Assembly (NCBI GenBank): GCA_964409685.1
Contig: CAYPEJ010000026.1
Span: 1-64,000 of the forward strand
Source: Clostridium_AI sp964409685
GTDB taxonomy: Bacteria > Bacillota > Clostridia > Lachnospirales > Lachnospiraceae
Length of the DNA stretch: 64,000 bases
Direction: 5' to 3'
The position numbers were made by a program, and so were the translations under genes. The notes under the pieces were generated by a model. That model was not told where the DNA came from. It searched no databases and saw nothing but the letters and a program-made list of their open reading frames with translations. Numbering within the stretch: the first letter of the stretch is position 1; each line of letters opens with the position of its first letter. Shown piece by piece: positions 7,831 to 16,107 of the stretch.

Positions 7831-9783
7831 ATGATATTAGCATGTAAGAATATAACAAAAACATTCGGAACAGATGAAATTTTATCTGGAGTATCCTTTC
7901 ATATTAACGAACGTGAAAAAGCAGCTATCGTTGGTGTAAACGGCGCTGGTAAATCTACTTTATTAAAAATCATCATGCATGAACTAAAGGCAGATGACGG
8001 TGAAGTAATCCTTGCAAAGGGTGCCAGTATCGGCTACCTTGCACAGCATCAAGATTTAGACAGCTCTAACACAATATACGATGAAATGCTAGAAGTCAAG
8101 CGTTATATAATCGAATTGGATGAAAAAATCCGTAATATTGAACAAGAAATGAAAACAGCTTCCGAAGATAAACTGGAAGCTCTATTAAAACAATACACCA
8201 ATTTAACACACGAATTCGAGATAAACAACGGCTACGCTTTCAAAAGTGAAATCGTCGGTGTCTTAAAAGGTCTAGGATTCGAAGAAAATGAATTTAATAA
8301 GAAAACAAATGATTTATCAGGAGGTCAAAAAACTCGTGTTTCTCTTGGAAAATTACTATTATCCAAGCCAGATATTATTTTACTAGATGAGCCCACTAAC
8401 CACCTTGACTTAAATTCTATCGCATGGTTAGAAAATTACCTCATCAACTATCCTGGTACTGTTCTAATCGTTGCCCACGACCGCTACTTCCTAGATCGAG
8501 TAGCCACAAAGATCGTAGAACTAGAACGAACCAAAGCAACCGTATTCGAAGGCAACTACACTGCCTACGCCGAAAAAAAGGAAATGCTTCGCAATGCCGA
8601 GCTAAAACAATACCTAAATCAGCAACGCGAAATCAAGCACCAAGAAGAAGTTATCACAAAACTTCGTTCCTTCAATCGTGAAAAATCCATTAAACGTGCC
8701 GAAAGTCGTGTAAAAATGTTGGATAAAATCGACCGCCTCGACAAACCAATCACCGAAGATGCTCAAATGCACTTCACCCTAGAACCATCTGTCACCAGTG
8801 GCAACGACGTCCTAACAGTACGTGACCTAAGCAAATCCTTCGGTTCACACAAGCTATTCGACCACATTGATTTTGACATCAAACGAAGCGAAAAAGTCGC
8901 CATCATCGGTGGCAACGGAACAGGAAAAACAACCATATTAAAAATCATAAACGGCATCATCGAAGCCGACAGTGGTTCCATCACCCTAGGTTCCAAAGTT
9001 AAAATCGCCTATTACGACCAGGAACACAACGTATTAAATATGGAAAAAACTCTATTCGACGAGTTACACGATTCCTATCCCGACATGGACAACACAGAGA
9101 TACGTAACACCCTAGCAGCCTTCCTCTTCACCAACGACGAAGTCTTCAAACGCGTAAAAGATCTAAGCGGTGGCGAACGCGGACGCCTATCCCTAGCCAA
9201 GTTAATGCTCTCCGAAGCAAACTTACTAATTCTGGATGAGCCCACTAACCATTTAGATATCGCGTCCAAAGAAATTTTGGAAAATGCAATACAGAATTAT
9301 ACAGGAACTGTATTATACGTATCCCATGATCGTTATTTTATTAACAAGACCGCAACACGTATTCTTGACCTAACAAATCAAACTCTAATCAACTACATCG
9401 GAAACTACGATTACTATTTAGAAAAGAAAGAAGTCCAAGAAAGCGTTGCCTTTGCACAAAATAACAACGTTCAAACGAGTAAAACAAATACTACTTCTTC
9501 ATCAAACGTTGTCGAAACCTCTTCCAACAACGCCTCCGACGGCAAACTCGACTGGAAGCAACAAAAAGAAGAACAAGCCCGCCAACGCAAAATTCAAAAC
9601 CAAATCAAAAAATGCGAAGACGAAATCGCCAAACTCGAAGAACGCAACTCTGAGATTGACGAACTCTTAGCCCAAGAAGAAGTATATACAAACGTTTCAA
9701 AACTAATGGAACTCAACAACGAAAAGAAAGAAATCGAAGAAAAACTTGAACAACTAATGGAAGAATGGGAATCCCTTCTGTAA
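7831..9783 (+). CDS. ABC-F family ATPase
   Basis: A soluble tandem-ATPase protein of the ABC-F family, which works on ribosomes rather than in transport. The first ATPase domain has GVNGAGKSTLLKII (about 37-50), signature LSGGQKTRVSLGKLL and Walker B IILLDEPTNHLDL. A linker of about 80 charged residues (P-site interaction region) follows, then a second domain with GGNGTGKTTILKII, LSGGERGRLSLAKLM and LLILDEPTNHLDI. Residues 560-650 are a charged C-terminal extension ending in a coiled coil. At 650 residues it resembles housekeeping YdiF/Uup-type members more than resistance types. It is monocistronic, has a consensus promoter, and is followed 4 nt later by structured element A. Confidence 0.93.
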   Translation: MILACKNITKTFGTDEILSGVSFHINEREKAAIVGVNGAGKSTLLKIIMHELKADDGEVILAKGASIGYLAQHQDLDSSNTIYDEMLEVKRYIIELDEKIRNIEQEMKTASEDKLEALLKQYTNLTHEFEINNGYAFKSEIVGVLKGLGFEENEFNKKTNDLSGGQKTRVSLGKLLLSKPDIILLDEPTNHLDLNSIAWLENYLINYPGTVLIVAHDRYFLDRVATKIVELERTKATVFEGNYTAYAEKKEMLRNAELKQYLNQQREIKHQEEVITKLRSFNREKSIKRAESRVKMLDKIDRLDKPITEDAQMHFTLEPSVTSGNDVLTVRDLSKSFGSHKLFDHIDFDIKRSEKVAIIGGNGTGKTTILKIINGIIEADSGSITLGSKVKIAYYDQEHNVLNMEKTLFDELHDSYPDMDNTEIRNTLAAFLFTNDEVFKRVKDLSGGERGRLSLAKLMLSEANLLILDEPTNHLDIASKEILENAIQNYTGTVLYVSHDRYFINKTATRILDLTNQTLINYIGNYDYYLEKKEVQESVAFAQNNNVQTSKTNTTSSSNVVETSSNNASDGKLDWKQQKEEQARQRKIQNQIKKCEDEIAKLEERNSEIDELLAQEEVYTNVSKLMELNNEKKEIEEKLEQLMEEWESLL

Positions 9784-9787
9784 GGGG

Positions 9788-9896
9788 GAAGCCAATTACT
9801 TGTCTCAGTCGCTTCGTTGCAATCCTATTTTTAGTTTTTTATAAGACTCAAGACTATGAGGATTGCAAAGGCGCGATTCGACAAGCAATTGGCTTC
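9788..9896 (+). repeat. Structured 3'-end element, copy A
   Basis: It begins 4 nt after the ABC-F stop. Outer arms 9788-9804 and 9880-9896 (17 nt, one mismatch) enclose an inner 10-bp stem, TTGCAATCCT (9817-9826) with AGGATTGCAA (9859-9868). Between the stems lie GCTTCG on the 5' side and AGGCGC on the 3' side. Copy B at 10070-10174 on the other strand shares the inner stem and both internal strands, but its outer stem has a different yet still paired sequence. Identity as a terminator, structured RNA or small palindromic mobile repeat is open. Confidence 0.75.
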
Positions 9897-9899
9897 TTG

Positions 9900-9998
9900 T
9901 TGTTTTGTTGTTCTTTTACTGTTCTTTTACTGTTGTTTTGCTATTGTTTTGCTGTTCTTTTGTTGTTCTTTTGCTATTGTTTTACTGTTCTTTTATTT
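9900..9998. repeat. Nine copies of an 11-bp tandem repeat
   Basis: Nine adjoining units follow the consensus TTSTTTTRCTR, for example TTCTTTTACTG at 9911-9921 and 9922-9932, TTGTTTTGCTA at 9933-9943 and TTGTTTTGCTG at 9944-9954. One strand is almost free of A and the other almost free of T. Open frames through it are products of the repeat and not genes. It lies between elements A and B. Confidence 0.9.
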
Positions 9999-10069
9999 TG
10001 GGTACGATATAATTTGAAAATTTGTCGAACACCAAACTCAATCTCTACCGTCCGCAACAAAACTACAAA

Positions 10070-10174
10070 GAGCCAAGCCCCTCCGCACTGCGCCTTTACA
10101 ATCCCCTCAGCCTACCGTCTTAAACCGACTACAGCAAGGGATTGTAACGAAGCACGTGCGGAGGGGCTTGGCTC
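10070..10174 (-). repeat. Structured 3'-end element, copy B
   Basis: In minus-strand sense it begins 4 nt after the stop of the amino-acid ABC ATPase gene. The outer arms 10156-10174 and 10070-10088 pair perfectly over 19 bp. The inner stem TTACAATCCC / GGGATTGTAA (10096-10105 with 10138-10147) and the flanks GCTTCG and AGGCGC match copy A. Its outer stem is G+C rich whereas copy A's is A+T rich, so pairing is kept while sequence is not. Confidence 0.75.
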
Positions 10175-10178
10175 GTCT

Positions 10179-10901
10179 TTACAATACTTTAGACAAGAAA
10201 CTTTTCAACCGTTCATTTTTAGGATTTCCGAAGAACTCATCTGGAGTGTTTTGTTCTTGGATATTTCCACCGTCCATAAATAGCACTCTAGTAGCCACTT
10301 CCTTGGCAAAGCCCATTTCGTGGGTTACCACTACCATAGTCATACCATCATCTGCTAATTCCTTCATTAGTTCCAATACTTCACCAACCATCTCTGGATC
10401 TAACGCAGAAGTAGGTTCGTCAAATAAAAGAACGTCTGGATTCATGGCAAGGGAACGGGCTATGGCAATTCTCTGTTTCTGTCCACCTGACAATTGTTTT
10501 GGATAAGAATCGGCTTTATCTGCCAATCCAACTCTTTTTAGTAATTCCATTGCCTTCTTTGAAGCATCTTCCTTATTCATCAACTTCAATTTCACAGGTG
10601 CTAACATAATATTTTCTTTTACTGTCAAATGTGGAAATAAGTTAAACTGCTGAAATACCATTCCCATCTTTTGACGAATCGCATTAATATTTGTTTTTTT
10701 ATCTGTGATATCTTTTCCTTCAAACCAGATTTCTCCCGATGTAGGAACTTCTAATAGGTTAAGACATCGTAAAAAGGTTGATTTTCCAGAACCGGATGGT
10801 CCAATGATTACTACTTTTTCGCCTTTTTTGATGGTTTCATTTACTCCATTTAGAACTAAGTGATCACCATATGCCTTTTCTAAATTTTTTACTTCAATCA
10901 T
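10179..10901 (-). CDS. Polar amino-acid ABC transporter, ATP-binding protein
   Basis: The ATPase of a PAAT-family importer (GlnQ/TcyC type). Walker A is IGPSGSGKSTFLRCL (about 33-47), the signature LSGGQKQRIAIARSL and Walker B VLLFDEPTSALDPE, followed by the H-loop VVVTHEMGFAKEV. The length of 240 residues is standard. Its start overlaps the permease gene by 4 bp. Together with the permease and the lipoprotein it forms a complete importer. The substrate (glutamine, cystine, arginine or another polar amino acid) cannot be told from sequence. Confidence 0.95.
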   Translation of the reverse strand: MIEVKNLEKAYGDHLVLNGVNETIKKGEKVVIIGPSGSGKSTFLRCLNLLEVPTSGEIWFEGKDITDKKTNINAIRQKMGMVFQQFNLFPHLTVKENIMLAPVKLKLMNKEDASKKAMELLKRVGLADKADSYPKQLSGGQKQRIAIARSLAMNPDVLLFDEPTSALDPEMVGEVLELMKELADDGMTMVVVTHEMGFAKEVATRVLFMDGGNIQEQNTPDEFFGNPKNERLKSFLSKVL

Positions 10902-11614
10902 GATTGTCCCATCCTCCTTTCTGCGATTCCTAGTAATTTTGTAAGACCGACTACAATAATTAAGTAGATTAGGGCTGCAATGATAAGCGGAGGTAATACG
11001 ACGTAGGTTCTACTTCCAATTAATTGTGCTGTCTTTGTTAGGTCGGTTACAGTAATGTATCCGGCTACGGATGTTTCTTTGATTAAGGAAATGAATTCAT
11101 TCCCTAATGCAGGAAGGATGTTGCGGATCGCCTGTGGTAATATGATATAACGCATCGTTTGTATGTTATTAAACCCTAAGGAACGACCTGCTTCGGTCTG
11201 TCCTTTATCAAGAGATTCAATACCTGCTCTTACGATTTCTGCTACGTACGCACCAGAGTTAATACCAAAACATACAGCCCCCGCTAAGATTGGATTAGAG
11301 TCTCTTGCTGTAAAAATCCAGTTGTAAATAATTAATAATTGTACGATCACTGGTGTTCCACGAATTATAGTTGTATAAAGGTTACATAGTATTCCTAACC
11401 ATTTTAATTTTGGGTTCATTCCTGCAGAAACTTTGCCAACGGCAATTAGAATACCTAGGCAGATACCAATTATGATGGCAAAAAAGGATATTTGAAGAGT
11501 TGCCCATAACCCATTCAAATATGCGTAATAATTTTGGTCTGCTATTAGTGCATCATAAAAGGAACTTCCAACTTGCGAGAACCAATTTCCTGCATTTAAA
11601 AGTAACATGTTCAT
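10898..11614 (-). CDS. Polar amino-acid ABC transporter, permease
   Basis: A 238-residue HisM/GlnP-type permease with about five membrane helices, beginning YLNGLWATLQISFFAIIIGI near residue 33. The EAA loop that docks the ATPase reads AGRSLGFNNIQTMRYIILPQ (about 143-162). It lies between the lipoprotein gene (42 bp upstream) and the ATPase gene (4-bp overlap), so the three are one operon. One permease gene implies a homodimer in the membrane. Confidence 0.95.
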   Translation of the reverse strand: MNMLLLNAGNWFSQVGSSFYDALIADQNYYAYLNGLWATLQISFFAIIIGICLGILIAVGKVSAGMNPKLKWLGILCNLYTTIIRGTPVIVQLLIIYNWIFTARDSNPILAGAVCFGINSGAYVAEIVRAGIESLDKGQTEAGRSLGFNNIQTMRYIILPQAIRNILPALGNEFISLIKETSVAGYITVTDLTKTAQLIGSRTYVVLPPLIIAALIYLIIVVGLTKLLGIAERRMGQS

Positions 11615-11656
11615 TCTGTCAATTCCAAACCTTTCAACATTGTTTTTTATCTATTT

Positions 11657-12409
11657 TTATTCTTTTGTATATTTTTCAAAGATTTCGTCCATTTTACCGC
11701 TTTCTTTTAAGTCTGCGATTACTTTATTAATTTGATCTAGCAATTCTTGATTGCCTTTTTTTACAGCGACTGCATATTGATCTTTAAATAAGATATTTTC
11801 TTCCCCTTCTAACACTTTTAATCCAGCCGTAGATTTCACTAATTCTTGTGCTGGAATTTCATCCATTACGATGCAATCAATTTTTCTATTTGTTAAGTCT
11901 TTTGCTGCTTGTGCAAATGATGTATAACGCTTAATTTCTTTGACCTCTACATTATCGGTATCGGATACCCAAATGTCTGCTACGTTACCTTGTTGTACAC
12001 CGACGATTTTTCCATCTAAATTGGATGCACTTACTACTTCTGGGTTTTCTTCATTTACCACTATGACTTCTGTAGAGTCTACGTAGAAATCAGAGAAGTC
12101 CATGTTCTTTTTACGTTTTTCTGTCACAGATACACCTGCTACAACAAAGTCAACTTTTCCTTGTTGAACGGCAACTAAGGCACCATCAAAATCCATATTT
12201 TTAATTTCTAATTCTTTCCCCATTGCATCTGCAATCGCTTTTGCAATATCCATATCAATGCCAACGATTTCTGTTCCTTGTAGATATTCATATGGTGCAA
12301 AACCTGCTTCAGTTCCAACAATCAATTTATCTGAATTTGAGCTACTACCACATGAAGTCAATCCAAATGCCATAATACAAGTCATAACGAAAGAAATAAA
12401 TTTCTTCAT
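11657..12409 (-). CDS. Polar amino-acid ABC transporter, substrate-binding lipoprotein
   Basis: The extracellular receptor of the importer encoded downstream. The signal peptide MKKFISFVMTCIMAFGLTSC ends in a lipobox (LTSC), so the mature protein is lipid-anchored. The SBP_bac_3 fold shows in LIVGTEAGFAPYEYL and DFSDFYVDSTEVIVV. I start at 12409, because AGGAGG lies about 10 nt before this ATG and the product then has a proper signal peptide (250 residues); the frame continues 49 codons further upstream without support. Confidence 0.95.
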   Translation of the reverse strand: MKKFISFVMTCIMAFGLTSCGSSSNSDKLIVGTEAGFAPYEYLQGTEIVGIDMDIAKAIADAMGKELEIKNMDFDGALVAVQQGKVDFVVAGVSVTEKRKKNMDFSDFYVDSTEVIVVNEENPEVVSASNLDGKIVGVQQGNVADIWVSDTDNVEVKEIKRYTSFAQAAKDLTNRKIDCIVMDEIPAQELVKSTAGLKVLEGEENILFKDQYAVAVKKGNQELLDQINKVIADLKESGKMDEIFEKYTKE

Positions 12410-12442
12410 AATAAAACCTCCTATTATATCTTTATTTTTTAT

Positions 12443-12471
12443 AGTGTACAACATTTTTGATAAGATTTCAA
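12443..12471 (-). promoter_or_regulatory. Promoter of the amino-acid ABC operon
   Basis: On the minus strand TTGAAA (12466-12471), 17 nt and TACACT (12443-12448) form a plausible sigma-A promoter about 35 bp before the lipoprotein start. No T-box or known riboswitch is seen in the short leader. Confidence 0.55.
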
Positions 12472-12599
12472 CTACAGTTTTATATTTATTCATTATTATG
12501 TATATAAATTCATTTTGTTTATTCACTTTTCTTATAGATTTAATAACTATATACATAATTAAATTATTCTAATAAAATCAATCAGCTAGAGAGAGCAAT

Positions 12600-12632
12600 A
12601 AAACCTGAAGAACTCATCATTCTTCAGGTTTT
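12600..12632 (-). terminator. Terminator after the GntR gene
   Basis: AAAACCTGAAGAA pairs perfectly with TTCTTCAGGTTTT around a 7-nt loop, followed on the minus strand by ATTGC. It lies a few bases after the stop of the GntR gene and separates it from the amino-acid transporter promoter. Confidence 0.8.
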
Positions 12633-12635
12633 ATT

Positions 12636-13322
12636 TTATTCATGCATTATTTTTTCTAACCCTTGCTTTTCAATATTTTCCACAGTATATAAAATATGCT
12701 TATGCGCTAATTCCTCTGCTTTTTCTGGATTACGTTCTTTTAGAGCTTCTAATATAGCTTTGTGCTCCATATTACATTTTTCCGCACGTTCTGTTGAGGA
12801 AAGTGTAATTTTCCGAACACGCTGTACATAATGGTGAAAGTCCTTTAGTAAATGTCGTAACATTTTGCTCTGAGAAGCTTCATATATAATGTCGTGAAAT
12901 TTGTTATCTAATTCAAGCATCTGTTCATAATGATGTTTGGATGCTCGAAATTCGCTCAGATAAATAATTTCCTCTAGCTGCTCAATCTGTTCCTGTGAGA
13001 TATGTTCACATGCCCACCGTGCACAAAGTCCTTCTAAATGCGAACGTATAGCATAAATATCTTTTATGTCTTTAACAGACAAACTAATTACCTGCGCCCC
13101 CTTATTGGGAATGATTTTAACTAGACCTTCTAACTCTAACTGTCTTAAAGCTTCTCGGACGGGAGTTCGACTTACGCCAAGTTCCTGCCCGATTGTGCTT
13201 TCTCTTAATTCTTCTCCGGATTTGTATTTTCCAGATAAAATATCTTCTCGAATCTGATTAAAAACCCGCCCTCTAAGAGTATATTTATCTGTGGTTTCTT
13301 TCTCCACATCAAACTCCTCCAC
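12636..13322 (-). CDS. GntR-family regulator (FadR/FCD type)
   Basis: A DNA-binding regulator with an N-terminal winged helix (about 15-80, with LGVSRTPVREALRQLELEGL) and a C-terminal FCD helical ligand domain (about 90-220, with DNKFHDIIYEASQSKMLRHL). FCD domains usually bind small carboxylic acids, often with a metal. I choose GTG at 13322, because AGGAGG lies 7 nt upstream; the frame extends seven codons further to a TTG. It follows isocitrate dehydrogenase by 30 bp and probably controls its own operon through the palindrome at 15985-16008. A citrate or 2-oxoglutarate ligand is a guess. Confidence 0.92.
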   Translation of the reverse strand: MEEFDVEKETTDKYTLRGRVFNQIREDILSGKYKSGEELRESTIGQELGVSRTPVREALRQLELEGLVKIIPNKGAQVISLSVKDIKDIYAIRSHLEGLCARWACEHISQEQIEQLEEIIYLSEFRASKHHYEQMLELDNKFHDIIYEASQSKMLRHLLKDFHHYVQRVRKITLSSTERAEKCNMEHKAILEALKERNPEKAEELAHKHILYTVENIEKQGLEKIMHE

Positions 13323-13352
13323 AGGTGTTCCTCCTATTACCAAAATAAACTA

Positions 13353-14516
13353 TTATAGACTTTCGATTGTCTCCATAATATAGTTTGCAAATTCTTCGCT
13401 TGTACAGCCTGTGTCACGTCCTGTAATTGTTAACTTGCTGTCAGCTCCTGTACAGATATCTAATGCTTTATATAATTTATCAGATTCTGCTACATAACCG
13501 ATGTGAGATAATAGCATAGCGCCTGCACGAATTACACTACAAGGATCTGCATATTTATCACGACCTTCTTTTACCATACGAGGTGCAGAACCGTGGATTG
13601 CTTCGAACATAGCATATTTTTTACCGATATTTGCACTACCTGCTGTACCAACACCACCTTGGAATTCCGCAGCTTCGTCTGTGATGATATCGCCGTATAA
13701 GTTAGGTAATACAACAACTTGGAAGTCTCTTCTACGTTTTTCATCTACTAATTTTGCAGTCATAATATCAATATACCAGTCATCTGCTGTGATTCCTTCA
13801 TATTCTTCTGCGATACGATAGAATGTATCAAGGAATTTACCATCTGTTGTTTTAATGATATTTGCTTTTGTAACGGCTGTTACTCTTGTTTTTCCGTTAT
13901 TTTTCGCAAATTCAAACGCAGCACGGATGATACGATCACAACCTTGGCTTGTTGCAATAGTAAAGTCAATACCTAGGTCTTCTGTTACATTTACACCTTC
14001 TTTACCTGCTGCGTATCCACCTTCTGTATTTTCACGGTAGAATGTCCAGTCGATGCCTTGGTCTGGAATACGAACTGGTCTAACATTTGCAAATAAATCT
14101 AATGCTTTTCTCATAGCAACGTTAGCAGATTCAACGTTTGGCCATGGATCGCCTTTTCTTGGTGTAGTTGTTGGTCCTTTTAAGATAACGTCGCATTGTT
14201 TTAATTCTGCTAATACGTCATCTGGGATGGCTTTCATTTCTTCTGCTCTTCTTTCGATTGTAAGACCATCAATTACTTTGAATTCTACTTTACCTTTTTC
14301 TACTTCGTCCTTTAATAAGTATTCTAATACTCTTTGTGCTTGACCTGTGATAGCTGGACCAATGCCGTCTCCGCCACAAACACCAATTACGATTTTATCA
14401 AGTGCTTTGTAGTCTACGAAATCGCCTTGGGCTTTCATTTCTTCTACTCTAGCAAGTTGTTTTTCTAATAATTGACCGAATTTCTCTTTTGCAGCTTCAA
14501 TTTGTTCCTTGTACAT
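13353..14516 (-). CDS. Isocitrate/isopropylmalate-family dehydrogenase, probably isocitrate dehydrogenase
   Basis: A beta-decarboxylating dehydrogenase that likely turns isocitrate into 2-oxoglutarate. Visible motifs are GVCGGDGIGPAITGQAQRVL, the substrate loop YRENTEGGYAAGKEG, and the metal/nucleotide part LYGDIITDEAAEFQGGVG with EAIHGSAPRMVKEGRDKYAD. The 387 residues fit. Pairing with a citrate-synthase-like gene 47 bp upstream argues for isocitrate rather than isopropylmalate, because no leu genes are near. No aconitase is seen in the window. The product probably feeds glutamate synthesis in an anaerobe with an incomplete citrate cycle. Confidence 0.87.
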   Translation of the reverse strand: MYKEQIEAAKEKFGQLLEKQLARVEEMKAQGDFVDYKALDKIVIGVCGGDGIGPAITGQAQRVLEYLLKDEVEKGKVEFKVIDGLTIERRAEEMKAIPDDVLAELKQCDVILKGPTTTPRKGDPWPNVESANVAMRKALDLFANVRPVRIPDQGIDWTFYRENTEGGYAAGKEGVNVTEDLGIDFTIATSQGCDRIIRAAFEFAKNNGKTRVTAVTKANIIKTTDGKFLDTFYRIAEEYEGITADDWYIDIMTAKLVDEKRRRDFQVVVLPNLYGDIITDEAAEFQGGVGTAGSANIGKKYAMFEAIHGSAPRMVKEGRDKYADPCSVIRAGAMLLSHIGYVAESDKLYKALDICTGADSKLTITGRDTGCTSEEFANYIMETIESL

Positions 14517-14563
14517 AATGAATCCTCCTAATATTGTTTTCTATTTAGCATGTATGTTACCTT

Positions 14564-15961
14564 TTACTTAAATTCAGGTGTCCCTGTTTGCTGACATGCT
14601 TTACTAATAATATCTAGTAACTCATCGTCTGTAATAACCGTGATACGTCCACCTTCATACTCAGCATCTACCCAATCTTTTACGATGGAAACAACTGGAT
14701 GTGATTTATCAACCGCATTCTCATCCTTTAATTTAAAATGAGTATTAATCCAGTGTGCAATTCCTGCAAGACCAGATGTATTGGATACTGCTACTACTGC
14801 AGGTCTATTTAAGAACTTATCTGTGTCAAAAATGTTGTAGATTTCTTCATTTTTTAATAATCCGTCCGCATGTATACCAGCTCTTGTAACGTTAAAGTTA
14901 CGACCTACAAATGGTGTACGGGAAGGTACACGGTAGCCGATTACATTTTCATAGTAATCTGCAAGTTCCGTAATTACTGTGGTATCCATACCATCTAAAG
15001 TTCCTTTTAACTGTGCATACTCGAATACCATTGCTTCCAGTGGGGTGTTACCTGTTCTTTCCCCGATTCCAAATAAGGAACAGTTTACGCCACAAGCACC
15101 GTATAACCAAGCTGTTGTTGAGTTACTAACAGCTTTATAAAAGTCATTGTGTCCATGCCATTCCATCCACTCAGATGGTACACCTGCATGATTGGTGATA
15201 CCATAGATAATTCCTTGAACGGAACGTGGAATTACGGCACCTGCGTAGTTTACACCGTAACCCATTGTATCGCAGCAACGAATCTTAACTGGCAATTTAT
15301 ATTCTTCACTTAATTTCATCAACTCAAGACAGAATGGAATTACAAATCCGTAAATATCACTTCGTGTAATATCTTCTAAGTGACATCTTGCAGCTACACC
15401 TGTTTCTAAGCATTCACGTACTACACTTAGATAATGTTCCATCGCTTGACTTCTAGTCATCTTCATCTTATAGAAAATATGGAAATCAGAACAGCTTACC
15501 AAAATACCTGTTTCTTTCAATCCAATCTCTTTTACTAATTCAAAATCTTTCTTATTAGCACGAATCCATGCTGTTACTTCTGGAAACTCATATCCACGTT
15601 CCAAACATTTGTATACAGCATCTCTATCCTTTTTGCTATATAAGAAAAACTCACTGGCACGAATGATTCCTTTCGGACCTCCTAATTTATGTAAATAGTC
15701 AAATAATGTTACAATTTCCTCTGTGGAATATGGAGTTCTGGATTGCTGTCCATCACGGAACGTCGTATCTGTAATCCATATCTCTTCTGGAAAGTTATGT
15801 GGTACGATTCTATCGTTAAATGCAATTTTCGGAATCTCATCGTACGGAAATAAGTTTCTAAATACGTTTGGTTTCTTTACATCTACCAGTGGGTACATAT
15901 GTTCCTCTAATTGTAAGAGGTTCGTGTGTACATTTGTCGTAACTCGTCTGTTCTCCATCAT
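14564..15961 (-). CDS. Probable Re-citrate synthase (homocitrate/isopropylmalate synthase fold)
   Basis: A DRE-TIM metallolyase related to isopropylmalate and homocitrate synthases. The metal site shows in WITDTTFRDGQQSRTPYS (about residues 60-78) and EWHGHNDFYKAVSNST, and FGIGERTGNTPLEAM follows. In Clostridium kluyveri and relatives a protein of this type is the Re-face citrate synthase, which condenses acetyl-CoA and oxaloacetate. Here no leu or lys genes surround it and isocitrate dehydrogenase follows directly, which supports that role. I start at the ATG at 15961 with GAGGAG 6 nt upstream (465 residues); the frame goes 16 codons further without a ribosome site. A homocitrate or citramalate role is the alternative. 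Confidence 0.82.
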   Translation of the reverse strand: MMENRRVTTNVHTNLLQLEEHMYPLVDVKKPNVFRNLFPYDEIPKIAFNDRIVPHNFPEEIWITDTTFRDGQQSRTPYSTEEIVTLFDYLHKLGGPKGIIRASEFFLYSKKDRDAVYKCLERGYEFPEVTAWIRANKKDFELVKEIGLKETGILVSCSDFHIFYKMKMTRSQAMEHYLSVVRECLETGVAARCHLEDITRSDIYGFVIPFCLELMKLSEEYKLPVKIRCCDTMGYGVNYAGAVIPRSVQGIIYGITNHAGVPSEWMEWHGHNDFYKAVSNSTTAWLYGACGVNCSLFGIGERTGNTPLEAMVFEYAQLKGTLDGMDTTVITELADYYENVIGYRVPSRTPFVGRNFNVTRAGIHADGLLKNEEIYNIFDTDKFLNRPAVVAVSNTSGLAGIAHWINTHFKLKDENAVDKSHPVVSIVKDWVDAEYEGGRITVITDDELLDIISKACQQTGTPEFK

Positions 15962-15984
15962 TAGCCACTCCTCTTCTGCTTTTT

Positions 15985-16008
15985 TGTATAATTGTATACA
16001 ATTATACA
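15985..16008. promoter_or_regulatory. Perfect 24-bp palindrome, likely GntR operator
   Basis: TGTATAATTGTA is followed directly by its exact reverse complement. The site covers the -10 region of the citrate-synthase operon promoter, where binding would block transcription. GntR proteins of the FadR/VanR type bind A+T-rich palindromes of this kind, and the operon's last gene encodes such a regulator. The palindrome is certain; the protein that binds it is inferred. Confidence 0.8.
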
Positions 16009-16019
16009 CGTATTGTCAA
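15991..16019 (-). promoter_or_regulatory. Promoter of the citrate synthase-IDH-GntR operon
   Basis: On the minus strand TTGACA (16014-16019), 17 nt and TACAAT (15991-15996) lie about 30 bp before the citrate-synthase start codon. Confidence 0.75.
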
Positions 16020-16107
16020 GTACAGGAAAAGAGACCATAATATGGTTACCATTCATTGATACTCTTATATTTTTATCTAATACTGCCCTCTATTGATTGC
16101 ACATAAA

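Noticed and set aside
9900..9998. CRISPR array
   Set aside because: Units are 11 bp, adjoining and without spacers, and no cas genes are present.
9765..10283. Plus-strand open frame of 172 codons after the ABC-F gene
   Set aside because: It is made of the 11-bp repeat and both structured elements, runs into the opposite-strand ATPase gene and has no ribosome site of its own.
15961..16009. Upstream start of the citrate-synthase-like gene
   Set aside because: The extra 16 codons lie within the operator and promoter; the ATG at 15961 has GAGGAG at good spacing.
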